From positions 868,001-932,000 of the forward strand of contig JAGTXK010000073.1 in NCBI GenBank assembly GCA_019096195.1: DNA of 64,000 bases. The letters are read 5' to 3'. This DNA is from Boletus sp. NGJ. Lineage: Eukaryota > Basidiomycota > Agaricomycetes > Boletales > Boletaceae. Under the pieces are notes generated by a model. The model did not search any database. It had not been told where the DNA came from and saw nothing but the letters and a program-made list of their open reading frames with translations. The position numbers and the translations under genes are program-made. This document shows positions 1 through 10,890 of the stretch, one piece after another. Each line of letters begins with the position of its first letter. Position 1 is the stretch's first letter.

Positions 1-224
1 AAAAGACTCTGAAACACCCCTTCCCGTCGGTAACCCGCGTGAAAGACGGTACGTGGACTTGTCTCCCACCTAGCTCCTCTGTTGACATTGTATGCTCAGG
101 TTCCGCCGAGAGACGGACGATGGTGGTACTTATTTCCTTTCGCGGCGCATGCGTTCTCTGACGCCATTCTCAAGCTTCTACGAGACAATCGTTCCGCGGC
201 GCTGCCATTACCCAGCCTTCTCAG

Positions 225-3200
225 ATGGGAAATTTCAAGCACCAGTCAATTCGTGCGGCGGACCGTGACCGGGACAGAGATGGTGAGAAAGAACAAGACC
301 GTGAAAGGGTCAAAGAAGGTCAAGAACGACTTCGCAATGCGAGTACAGATCTCACCTGAGCCGCTTCGATGTATTAAGTGTTATCATTCCAGTTATCCGA
401 CAAGTATGACCGCGATCGTCGTGCCCTGTCGTCCATGTCGCAAATACGAGCCAAGGACAGAGAGTTGGCTCCTCATCTCCCTAATCCTTCCTCAAGGGTC
501 GCTGCCCAAGGACACCAAACAGCTTCGTCACGTGTCAGTGACTCCCGGGACGCTCAAAGGAAGAAAGACGGGGAATCCAATGAAGATTGGCGCAGAGGTG
601 TGTATCATCAAAAAAATTTTGTTGCACGCCACAAGAGTGACCGGCTTCGTCATGGCAGGCGCGGATCAACCCCGAACAGGCAGAGACCGTACGCACTATA
701 GTGGTGTTCTCGATTATACGCTCACTTTTTTCGACCAGGACCAGAGAATGGTCGCAGGGACCGTGATGATCGCGAACGGCCACGCTCCAGGGTGCGAGAT
801 TCCTCCCGGTCTCGCCGTGAAGGGTCCCCTTCCAGACGTGAGAAAGAGGATCGGCGAATGGACCGTGATGATGGATATAATTACCGGAGGGATAGAGACG
901 ACCGAGACAGGGATTTCGAACGTGACTCCGAGCTCGAAGACCCCAGGCGATGGAGAGATGATGGGAAGAGAGATGAACGTATGGCTGCTAGGCGCGAACG
1001 AGAACTACGAGAACGCCGTGACCGACCTACGTGGGATGGAGGCGACCGCTCTGACAGACGCTGGGTTGCTGGAGATGATCGGGACAGTCGAGGAAAGAGA
1101 TCCAGTGGCAGAGATAGGAAGCCTGGTGATGATGGTAAAGACCGTGATGACCGCAAAGACCGCGAGCGAGAGAAAGAGCCTGCTTGGATGGATACTTACA
1201 TCCCAAGCAATGGCAGTGGTGGAGTTATTGGTGGCCATCGTTCTGGTGGAGAACTTGATGGTATCCAGGCGTTTAGAAAGGAAATGCAGCAGAAAGACAA
1301 AACTAACTCACCAGTGGTTTCCAGTCTCGCATTGTCACAAACCCAAGCTTCGTTCCCTGGTCAAGCTCCAGAAAACCAGCTAGACGAGATCCAGCTCTTC
1401 CGTCTGATGATGAAGAGAGAAGAGGAGAAGAAATCAGATTCCCCTATGGTCCCCCATGCAGTTCATCCTTGCAGTGAGAGTCTCTCTACAAGTCTCCACG
1501 ATGAGGAATCACAAGGTGCGCTGCAAATGGTTGGTGGATTCATTCACATTTATCGTGGTAACAGTTCGAGCGTCTGTGGAGGTCGGCTCAAATTTGACAC
1601 TTACACCTGCATTGTCGAGCGAGGATGTTTCTCGTGTGTCAACGCTTGGCGAACAGCATGAAGATCCTGTTAGCGTCAGTGTGACTACGGATTCTCCAGC
1701 GCCGATTGCGTCCAGCTCTTCTCCACAAACCTCTGCATCACTGGCTTTCAGCGGTCAAGAATCCGAACCCTCCGATAAATTGGCCCCGCAGAGTTCGCGA
1801 CTATTCTCAAGTACAGTCTCGTCCGAGCAGTCTGTAACAGCGAAACCACCTATTGACGCGGTGATTTCTGTGAACCAAGCTCCTCAATCTCACCCTCCCG
1901 GTGGATCTCGACTACTTGCGCTGGGGTCGCGGAATCCCCAAAATGCAGTTGCTTCATCTGTACGCTCGAGCTCCTCCCAAAGTCCAGCGTCGTTCGTCCA
2001 AAAGAATGGCAATGTTAGCATAAATGCGGTTGTTGGTGCCGGTGTCAATGTCAGTCAACCGGTCGAGCCCTCCTCACACTTTACACCCGTGGCCGAGACT
2101 CTGCGACCCAATGATGGATTTTCCCCGTTCGATGAACACAGAGATGCTTCCACCCTCGCAAACGCGTCTCCATCTGAAGCAAATCATCGCGGGCCTTTCG
2201 CCATGACGAGTGATCGCACCATTTTCCCCGCAGATCATATATTGGCTGGTGAGCCTAGCCTTGGAGGGGGGTTTTCGAATAGCCATACAGTTCAGTCATT
2301 TGAACCTGTTGGCTCGGGTATTGCTGCTGCAAAAGGCAGTCGTTTTGCAAAATTTTTTGATGGGAAGAGCAGAGACAGTCAACCTGCTCCTTTTGCGAAA
2401 GGTCCAATAGGGGTGTCGCAACCCGCCCCTCAAAAAACGGACCTTCCGGGCTTGCATCCTCCCCATAACTCTGACGCTAGGGCAATGGAAGACATCTTCG
2501 CAATGCTCAATAATTCTGCGCAGGTAAGCGTTGATCCAACGCTCTGAAGCAAGTTTTCATACCTCTTAAAACAGGCCCAGAGACTTGGGGTTGCTCCAGA
2601 AGTGCCCAACCTAGATATGGGCTATGGCTCACCCTCGAACAATCTGCATGCCTTACAAAATGCTCAGGGTCACCCCCATCTGCTCGGCCCTGGCCGGATG
2701 GACTCCCTCTATGACGATAGAAACTTTGTGCCAGATGGTATGGTGCCTGGCCTTCGGTCTGTTCCACCTCCTCGCAGTCGACAGGGCAGCGCAATGTTCT
2801 CTGACTTTCCCGATGAGCCCATACAATTTAACAACGGGCAACGTGCCCCAACCCAGATTTATCAAGGTCCAGTACCGTCGATCCATATGCAGCATGGTAA
2901 CATAGGGCGGAATGGTCCCATTTCGATGCAGGCAACCCAGTTTCGTGGTGCTCCATCTCCTAATCACCTTGCCTCAGCGCAGCGTTTACCGCCTGGCCTC
3001 GCCAATCTAGGTGGACGACCCCCCCATGAGCCCAGCCAGTTTGTCAACGCATCTGTTGGGATGACGAATGGCGGCCTCCATGGGTCAGTACACGGAAACG
3101 GGCCGCAACCACCCTTTAACAACTTCCAACAAGCTTCACTAGGCTTCAGTGGCGGGCCTCAAATTCGCGGCCCTCACCCGGGTACACATCAGCTGCAAGG

Positions 3201-3516
3201 GACGTTGGGTCCAAACGCGTTACAAGGACTGGTTCATCCTGGTACTCTGGGATCCAGTCAGGCACAGTTGTTGGGTCTTGCTGGGGCCAATGGCATGCAT
3301 GGAGGGCTCCGCGGGCCTGGTGGAGGATTTGGGCAACAGGGTCCTCATGTTCAACCGCCTCATATCGCTTTGAGGCAACATCAGCCAGCTCAGCAGCAAA
3401 TCCCTCCACACATGCTCCCACTGCACCTTCAACAGCAAGGTTTTGGTGGCGGAGCTACCAACCAACCTGCCCATGATCTCATGGCTTTACTCATGAACGG
3501 AGCACGCAGAGACTGA
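225..3516 (+). CDS. RD/RE-rich disordered protein, possible eIF4E transporter (4E-T)-like
   Basis: Exons read as 225-338, 393-597, 659-688, 739-1515, 1565-2523 and 2575-3516, summing to 1009 codons. The first 400 residues are dominated by Arg-Asp and Arg-Glu dipeptides, the centre is Ser/Pro-rich and the C-terminus is rich in Gly, Gln, Pro and His, so most of the chain should be disordered. Features that recall 4E-T-type translational repressors are the segment GSRFAKFFDGKSRD before the C-terminal third and a KYDRDRR segment near the start. These are resemblances only; no YxxxxL-phi eIF4E-binding motif is visible and it could lie upstream. The ATG at 225 follows a good acceptor (TTCTCAG), so upstream exons may exist; the stretch 1-48 followed by an intron-like 49-99 is a candidate. 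The first intron (339-392) appears to start with GC. An RS-like splicing factor is the main alternative. Confidence 0.6.
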
Positions 3517-5938
3517 GCTAGATGCTAAATATACTACATTGCCTGGTAACTAACTGATTTCGTTTCTCCCTGTTCGTCTAAATCCCTCTCTGTGGACCTT
3601 TCTTTGCCTACATTCATTATTGATACATGGTTTCATGCCGTTCGGTCGATTCTTCTCGCTGTTTCACTATGAATTATGAGTTTTCAAAGGGCATGATGGT
3701 ATAAGATGCAGCGGTTGAGCTGTGCTGTTCGGGTGAGATGCGCTTGTTACGTGCATATCGCCTGTCAAGCGCAGCCAGAAACCACGGGCGGCGCGTGTGC
3801 GTGATGGCGGCAATTGTCGGGCGAATGGAGGGCCGGAGTCGGCAAAATGCAATCGGGGCAGGGTTTCAGTCCGCTGAGAATTTACCATGAAGGAAGACTT
3901 CTATTCTTCCGTGGCAACCAGCAAAACGTGGGGCACTTTTTCGTACGCAACACCGTGGAGTTTGAGTGTCGTCTTATCCCCGTCGCTGAAATGGTGGATC
4001 AGTCAGAATGAGTTGTCGTTGGTCTGGCAATATTGCTGTCCACCTGCCAACTTTTGCATTCGGCAGCGTGCTCGGCCATGACAAGTCACGGCAGGGCACG
4101 GCGGTCGCGCGCCGCATTGTGAGATGAGCGGTCTAGTTGTCATCGGATAAGCAGTTGAGTACAACATTAGATCGTAATTTGGGAATCCGATAGGGACGCA
4201 GGCTGTACCTCTCGATGAACGATGTGTGAAGCTATATACGAGCGCCCTGATAAGAAGTGACTGATGGGAGGTGCTCTATGGGAACCGGCGCAAAACACTT
4301 GCAACTTACGGAACATGACAGGGCGTCCATCCGGACGTGAACCGACATGGGAGCCAATGGGGCCAATGGGGCCATATATTTTGCAGAGCTGCTTCAGGCC
4401 AATGACCTCGCCGCAGCGTACGCCGAGAAGACTAGGGTAGTGTAAGCTAGCTGTTTGTTACATAAAGAAGATAAGCAACTAGTACCTAACACCCAACGCC
4501 TGCAGGCGGACAACGTGGAGTTGCCCTGCCAAATCAGAATCAAGGTCTCAAATATCACCGAGGACGAAGTAAGTAATACATGCCGCATGTCCGCTTGGAA
4601 GGACAAATGGATAAGCCGTACACGGTTTTTCACGCATTGCGGAAAGTAAAACCTCGACTTGGATCCTCAGCCATCCTCCATCCGCTTCCCGCCCGACGCC
4701 AACTATTTTACGAGTACAAGGTCGCTGCAAGTGCTCTGTTGCTCGTACGCTCGATTCACTTCGAGACGATTTTCCTCGTAGTCGTTGGGTTGCATCCGCT
4801 CGAGATCCATCCAACGCGCCAGTCCCTCCTTTACACAGTCTCTCGCTTCACTTGATCCCTACCAGCATCTTCTTTAATCTCATTTAACTAATCACACAAC
4901 AAGGTGTCTCGCAGGTGAGTCCAGGTCGTCGTCTGCATACATGGATGGTAGCATTGAAGTTTTTTTTCAAGACTATTGTGCACTGTGAGTGTGGTGGAAA
5001 TACGTCATCTTTGTTCTCGACGCTGTAAAACGTGGGGTCGTGGGAAACTGCGCGCAGGACGCTGCTTCCACGTGTCAGTGCGGTCGGACAGCGCGGCTTG
5101 GCGAGTCCAGGATGCGGAGATAACAAACGTCTCAGACTCTCAGAGGACGTGTCTCGGATGAGCTGGTTCTGATTCCAGGCTTGACACTGTCGTCATGGTG
5201 TGACGGGAATTTTATTTTTCATTTTGTCGCGGTTTCCCCTTTATAGACTTGACAAGCGTTTCTTGTTTCCCTTTTCATACTTAAATATCCCGTGCCAGCC
5301 AGCGTGTATCGTTGTTGCTGTGCTCTTATATTCACGTCAAGTAATCATTTCCCTCTCTTCCTTGTCAAGTCTTCGTTTGAGAAGACTTGTTCCTCGTCGT
5401 TGCTCACGACGTCGAGCCTGTCACATCTGTCCTTTCACTTCCATATCCCCTCCTTGTACTCACGACCCTCCACGCTGACCACGACCCGTCCCATCTACCC
5501 TCCAGCGTACGCCACACTCAATCCCGCGTACTACATCCGCCACCTCTGACGCCGTCCACGAAAGCGCGCTCGTCCTCATTGCATGATTACCGTTTTCCCC
5601 TCAGTGAGTACTACACCACACTCCCTAATCTTTGTTCGCCTTCTGCCGCGCCAGATGACACGAGATTCCAATAACTGGTAGTTGGATACCATATTTAAAC
5701 CTCCGCCAGTGACATGTTCATTGAAGGTGGTGACGACTTTTCTCGTGGCTCGTGCTCTACCAGTGAATCGAGACGTCGCCCTGTGCCACATTCGGGCACT
5801 TGTATATCCATGACTCTCTCTCTCATCCTTATTCCGACCCATGCTAACGGTGTCGCTGTCTTTGCGGAACATCTCTCCAGCCTCTTGTTGGTTAATTACC
5901 CTCCCCAGTCAACATACACCGATTCCATTGACTCAGAC
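3517..5938. other. Intergenic stretch and long pyrimidine-rich leader of the cyclin gene
   Basis: I see no coding sequence that looks real here; open frames are short and lack domain-like composition. The first few hundred bases should hold the 3' UTR of the upstream gene. From about 5200 to 5900 the plus strand is strongly C/T-rich, typical of a fungal promoter and leader. A splice-donor-like GCAG|GTGAGT at about 4912 could start a 5' UTR intron, but I cannot place its acceptor. Confidence 0.5.
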
Positions 5939-7316
5939 ATGAAAGACAATTCGATCTCTTCCTATCGGAGCTCTCGAAAAGTCGCATATCCAAAGAAGCG
6001 TCCAACCCCCACAGGCGTCTTTAAAACTCACAAGACTCCAGGTGGTCCCCTTGCTTCGAGTCATAAATCCCCCTACTCTGCCAAGGCTGCTCTGCTCCAA
6101 CAGCGTCAACGTGACGCACAAATTGCCGCTCTTCGACGACAAGGTGTTCTTCTGGAGGAAGAGTACCGCGATGATATTCGGTACTATATGCACGAAATGG
6201 AGGTGAGGTTCGCTCAACTGTCACAAATGGCTTCGTGTTGATGTTTTCCTTCACAAATAGAGGTACACCATGTCATCTGCGCAATCCATGGATCAACAAC
6301 CTGAAATACGGTGGCATATGCGTCCTTGTCTGGTTGACTTTCTTGTCGAAATCCACTTTGCGTTCCGCCTTCGCCCAGAGACTCTCTATCTCACCCTCAA
6401 TATAGTCGACCGCTATGTGTCTCGCCGAATCGTTTATATCAAGCACTACCAGCTCGTCGGATGTGCGGCATTATGGATTGCGGCCAAGTTTGAAGACGCA
6501 AAGGATCGCGTACCTACGGTTCAAGAGCTAGCTCAGATTTGTCGGGAAACATACGATGAATCGGCTTTCATCCAGATGGAGGGCCACGTACTTGCGACGA
6601 TCCAATGGACGCTTGGCCACCCCACAGCGGAGGCTTGGCTTCGCCTGGTGTCTTGCGATCCTTTTGTCGAGGAAGGCAAGGTCCAGCACGTCGCGCGCTT
6701 CCTCATGGAGATCACACTTTTCTATCGCGAATTCATCGAATATCCTCCTTCATCGATAGCTTTAGGCGCTTTGACGCTTGCGCGATTTCTCTGCGGCAAG
6801 CCTCGGCGCCTCTTTGAAGAGACAGAGGATTGTCAAGAAATTGTCGAACTCTTGGATAATCGACTTGCCAAGCGCGTCAATGATCTTTCCGAGACCCTGG
6901 TGAAGAAATACTCCTACGCCTTCTACTCAAAGGCTGCAACCTTCGTTGTTCAGTACTATCTTCAAGGTGGTCGTTATGATCGGCAGCAAATTGTTCCTTT
7001 CCCCACAACACCGAAGCGTCCAGTGTTGCTGTCTGGCACAAGTACACCAATGAGTGCCACTACAACTATATCCGACATCTCAGACGACTTCCCATTGACA
7101 CCTACGAGCCCCTCGACATTCTCCTCAGATCCGTTTTCAAGCTCGTTCCTGTCTGAAGACGACAAGGAGAACCTTCCTACTACATTTGAGCTCTCCGTTA
7201 ACAAGCAACGTATCGAAGTACCTCCAGAGCACTACCTTCCCCACGAGTTTGTCGCTTATAGTCGCCCTGCACTCCACAACCTCAATGGCTCACCTCGAGT
7301 GGCCGCTGTCGCATAG
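5939..7316 (+). CDS. G1-type cyclin (Cln/Puc1-like)
   Basis: Two exons (5939-6202, 6261-7316) encode 439 residues. The core begins with YMHEMERYTM and MRPCLVDFLVEIH, the cyclin-box signature that follows a basic N-terminal tail. Two cyclin folds follow (roughly residues 90-300), with conserved LYLTLNIVDRY and AALWIAAKFED. The family binds and activates the main cell-cycle CDK; this short-tailed type resembles fungal G1 cyclins (Cln, Puc1) more than mitotic B cyclins, because no destruction box is obvious at the N-terminus. The C-terminal tail is rich in S/T-P sites, as expected for a phosphodegron controlling turnover. The frame stays open upstream to 5714, so an earlier start is possible; 5939 was chosen because it precedes the basic tail. 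Intron phase 0 joins MEME to RYTM exactly. Confidence 0.88.
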
Positions 7317-8548
7317 CGCACCATTCCTCCGATGCCGTTTCTACGACTCTCAAAATGTAATACCACATACACGCTCAGCTACTTGTGCACTGTTTCTACC
7401 ACCCATCATCCATGCATCACCCTTCCTTTGCAGTATTCCCCTTCCGTCTCAACGTCTCAATTCCACCACGGTCATCAACAAGCTATCTCCAGGAGAACGA
7501 GGGCCAAGCCAGTGCATCTAGCTGTGCCAAACCACATGATGCATGACAAGACCTCCCGTCAGCAGCTTCCCCTGCCTTCCTCTGCGAACAACCGCCTTCA
7601 CGTTGTGTCGACTCTGCCAGTCAATGTGCAATCGTTCCCACTCATTTTGATCCCTGTTACTCTATGCATACACCATCCGTCACATCGCTCGCTTTCCCTT
7701 AAAATCACTCGCAATATTCCCCACATGACGAGGTCGACAGATTCCCCCCCCCCCCATCCTGTCAATCGCATTCGTTCTATATTATTCTTCACTTTATCAT
7801 TCTGTTCACATTTCATTCCTTGTCGACCGTTTGGCTCGTTACGTGTGGTTTCTTGCATCGGTTTGTCGTCAGCCCTTGACCGACCGTACAACTTTCACTG
7901 TGCCTACTTTAATTAGCTTTCCGCACACTTGTCACACATTCCATCTCGTCAATGTTGCAGCATCCCCCCGCATCTCCTACCCAATTGAACAATGTTTTTA
8001 CAATACGGTATCCGCAATCTCAAGGGCTAAATACAGGGCTTTGTGTGTCCCATGGCAAATTCAATTTGGCACAGTTTCCCGATCAGAATCCAATTGTGGC
8101 ACTGTGACCATGACAATCTCACAGCACCAGAGCTTCAAGGAACCCCGGCTGACTGTCGGGTACAATTGTCGTGTGTACCTTCAGTCACGAACGACGAAGA
8201 ATGCGAATTCGCCGGACGATGTCGACATCCGAGATGCTGGTACCACGCTGGACAGCTAATCAGAATGGCAGGTGACTCCGAAACTTGCCCACAAGGTGAA
8301 CATAATATTCGCCTATGTACGTACCAGGCACCCGAATAACCTAACTCGCGTACCTGCACAGCATGTAAATTTCTCGGAAAGATCCTGATGAGTCCAATCG
8401 ATCAATGATTAATGAGCCCAATGTTTCCACCACTGCTTTGTGGTGGGAACATTAATTTCAGTCATCTATACTACATAGAAGGGGGGGGCTTGGCTGCACT
8501 CATGAACCATAAACCATTGTTGTGCACGGTCAGGGATCAGGGACATTT
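7317..8548. other. Convergent intergenic region
   Basis: This 1.2 kb lies between the 3' ends of the cyclin and the oxidoreductase. It holds a run of 12 C at 7744-7755 and a run of G near 8481-8487. I see no gene in it, only short open frames without recognisable composition. Confidence 0.5.
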
Positions 8549-10407
8549 CTATTCCAGAACCCATGCACCCTCACTTTTCCTAATACCCACTGGCCTCTTC
8601 TCATCTAGGCTAATGCGTCCTGCATTGAGAATCGCTGTTGTGAGTACAGTGTTTGCAATGGTTGGATATCCGCTTGCATCAAAGTCCCTTGGTTTTGCCA
8701 AGCAGGCATTCACCGCACGTGCGGCATCGATAAACTTTTCAATAGATATATATCCATACCCCCGTTGCCCATCAAAGTGACCCGTTTGAGACGGAGAGTA
8801 CTTCATACTAACCATCTATGCATCAGCAGGCCAACCACCTGGACAAGTCTGGATGTAGCATACTAGAATGGATTATACCATGCCTTCCCCGTCTCGTCCA
8901 CAGTGATATCATAGCCTCGGTGAGCCTGATCGACGTTGATATCCCCCTGAAATGTACGACGATAGATATATTGGAGGATACAGAGCATCATCACACCCAC
9001 TTTTTCTCCCATATAGTACCAGTGTTGAGCCGAATGAACGCCAGCTTTCAGAGGCGCAGTCCAAGATGCAGTATACACCGCGGTCCCTTTGTGTTTCGGG
9101 CTGGTAAGGGATTGCCAATCAACGAGGAGTGTTATGGTGTCTTCTGTCTGTGGTACACAGTTGTAGGGTTCCCCTGTAGCTATACCGGTAGCAGCACTCG
9201 CAACGACGCGAGTCGGCACGGCTTTGTCCTGCAAGATCCAACAGCAAATGTCGATGTGGTGCGAAGAAAGATAGTAGCTAGAAAGAGCTTGGATGAGGAA
9301 TGATTTCGCCCGAAAATGTCCGTTCACCTGATATCCGAGTCTTTACCAGCCCATGCCTTGAACGTCTCCAACTGACTCTTTGGTTGGCTCATCCATGCGC
9401 TGAAAAAGTTGAATTCTCCAAGTGCCTGCGCTCGTGCTTTGGCATCGCTGTAAACGGGGTCGAACCGTTTGTGGTGCTCGACGAAGCACACAACATTGTG
9501 CTTCCGAGCAGCTTCAACGAGCTCGTTGTGGTGAGAAAGAAGCTGAGTGGCCGGTTTGGTGACAAGGACGTGAATACCACGTTCGATTGCGTATAGACTG
9601 ATGGGGTAATGGGTACCTAGGGGAATGAAAGCGTCACAATCAGCATCTCTCCATAACTCCAACGAAACTAACTGTCTGGAGTAAAGATGACGACAGCATC
9701 GCCAGGAGACATCCCGTCGATCGCCTGCTTATCTGGAATAGGTATTCAAGAGTTGTACAACATGACCACGGTCCATGATCGGACTACTGACATGCCTCTG
9801 GGTCGAGTTTTCCTTCTTTGGGGAATTCATCGAATCTGTAATTATGGTGCGAGGGAGTGTCGTAGCGAGGTTAGAGACCCTTACGAGGTATCCATGTCCT
9901 TGTAGACATTGCCTATGTTCTCCTGTAGATGCCGCCGGATCAGAGGAAACTTGGACCCGTTGACGCCAACCATTCCAAGTTTATCGACCTAGCACGTTTA
10001 GGTGAGGCAAAATTGCACTGGCATGCGGATCAATCGCTCTTTGCGCACCTTGCCGAGTCTCCGAAGATCGAACATCGTCAGGCCAACCACCTATGATACG
10101 TCATGAAAAGGTATGAAGTTACAGGATGGCTGAACTAACGCCGATCTAGGAATACGGTTGGCGAAACGGTGCTATGGCGGAGGGCCAGCTCACCTTCTTG
10201 TCGGATTTCGAGGCTCCTTGACCTGTCCATCCTGTGGTATACTCGCCCTGCGTGATATCATTGATGATCGATTGCCAATATATTGGCAAGAATACCGACG
10301 CACCGTGCCGCCTTGGAAAGAAGCGACGTCAGACTGAAATGGAGATGAATCGTCACATGCCAGTGATGCCTACACATCAAAACGTTCAACTTTGACAAGG
10401 TTGCCAT
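8549..10407 (-). CDS. Gfo/Idh/MocA-family NAD(P)-dependent oxidoreductase
   Basis: Twelve exons were rebuilt: 10374-10407, 10304-10311, 10194-10247, 10140-10145, 10049-10090, 9885-9988, 9792-9835, 9673-9732, 9328-9616, 9001-9277, 8864-8946 and 8549-8807. They sum to 420 codons (419 residues). The N-terminus has the Rossmann loop CGTGEYTTG, followed by [10 protein letters not shown]; later come VIFTPDSTHYPI, the VLVTKPA motif holding the family's EKP-like catalytic lysine, and [10 protein letters not shown]. The C-terminal half has [10 protein letters not shown] and QAHRGYDIT. The family oxidises or reduces sugars or related polyols with NAD(P); the substrate here cannot be told from sequence. 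Two exons are only 8 and 6 nt, yet each restores the conserved glycine-rich segments. One intron (8947-9000) is 54 nt and stop-free, so its retention would keep the frame. No signal peptide, so probably cytosolic. Confidence 0.9.
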
Positions 10408-10890
10408 GTTGGATACCGAGTTCTTCCTGGAGGAGAGAGTGAGAGATGTGAGGTGGGTAGTGAGCGGGCCACTCCGGGCCGGGCGGCAAAAACGTTGGTG
10501 GACTTCAAGTGGAGCAATCAAAAGATCCTATCATAGGCGGTGAACATGGGCGTCGCACTGCCACCGACACGAGTTCGGGATGTCACCGGTGTGTCACCCT
10601 GAAGCCAACTGACCGCGCACCCGCAGCTTTGGTCCGACGGGCCCAGGACTTTTGCCACCTGGCCGCTGACCAGCTGCTTGACTTTACAAACTCGCCTTTA
10701 CACACTGACAGTCTGGCGTGTCTTGCACGTTTTCTCGTAAGTTTCATTCTCGCCTCTTTCCACTTTCGATTCAGCCTTGGCCACCCGTTTACCTGACGTT
10801 TCCCATCCCGCTCAAGCTTTGGTAGGCATATACGTCCTGGTCGTCTCGCCCTTACTATTCACACCCCCATCCTGGTCGGCCATCGCTCAC
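10408..10890. promoter_or_regulatory. Divergent promoter region
   Basis: These 483 bases separate the start codons of the oxidoreductase (minus strand) and the next gene (plus strand), so both promoters must lie here. The right half (about 10700-10890) is C/T-rich on the plus strand, as in many fungal leaders. I see no convincing TATA box. Confidence 0.45.

Noticed and set aside
881-1156. Arg/Ser-rich open frame on the minus strand
   Set aside because: It is the antisense shadow of the RD/RE-rich exon; repeated codons create open frames on both strands.
7744-7755. Run of 12 C as a possible terminator or G-quadruplex element
   Set aside because: A single homopolymer run without further G/C tracts; not enough to claim a structure.
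10191-10193. One 103-nt intron from 10091 to 10193 in the oxidoreductase
   Set aside because: It keeps the frame but loses two residues of the conserved KxGVVGLT segment; splitting it with the 6-nt exon gives two introns of typical length with good GTGAGC and GTTAGT donors.
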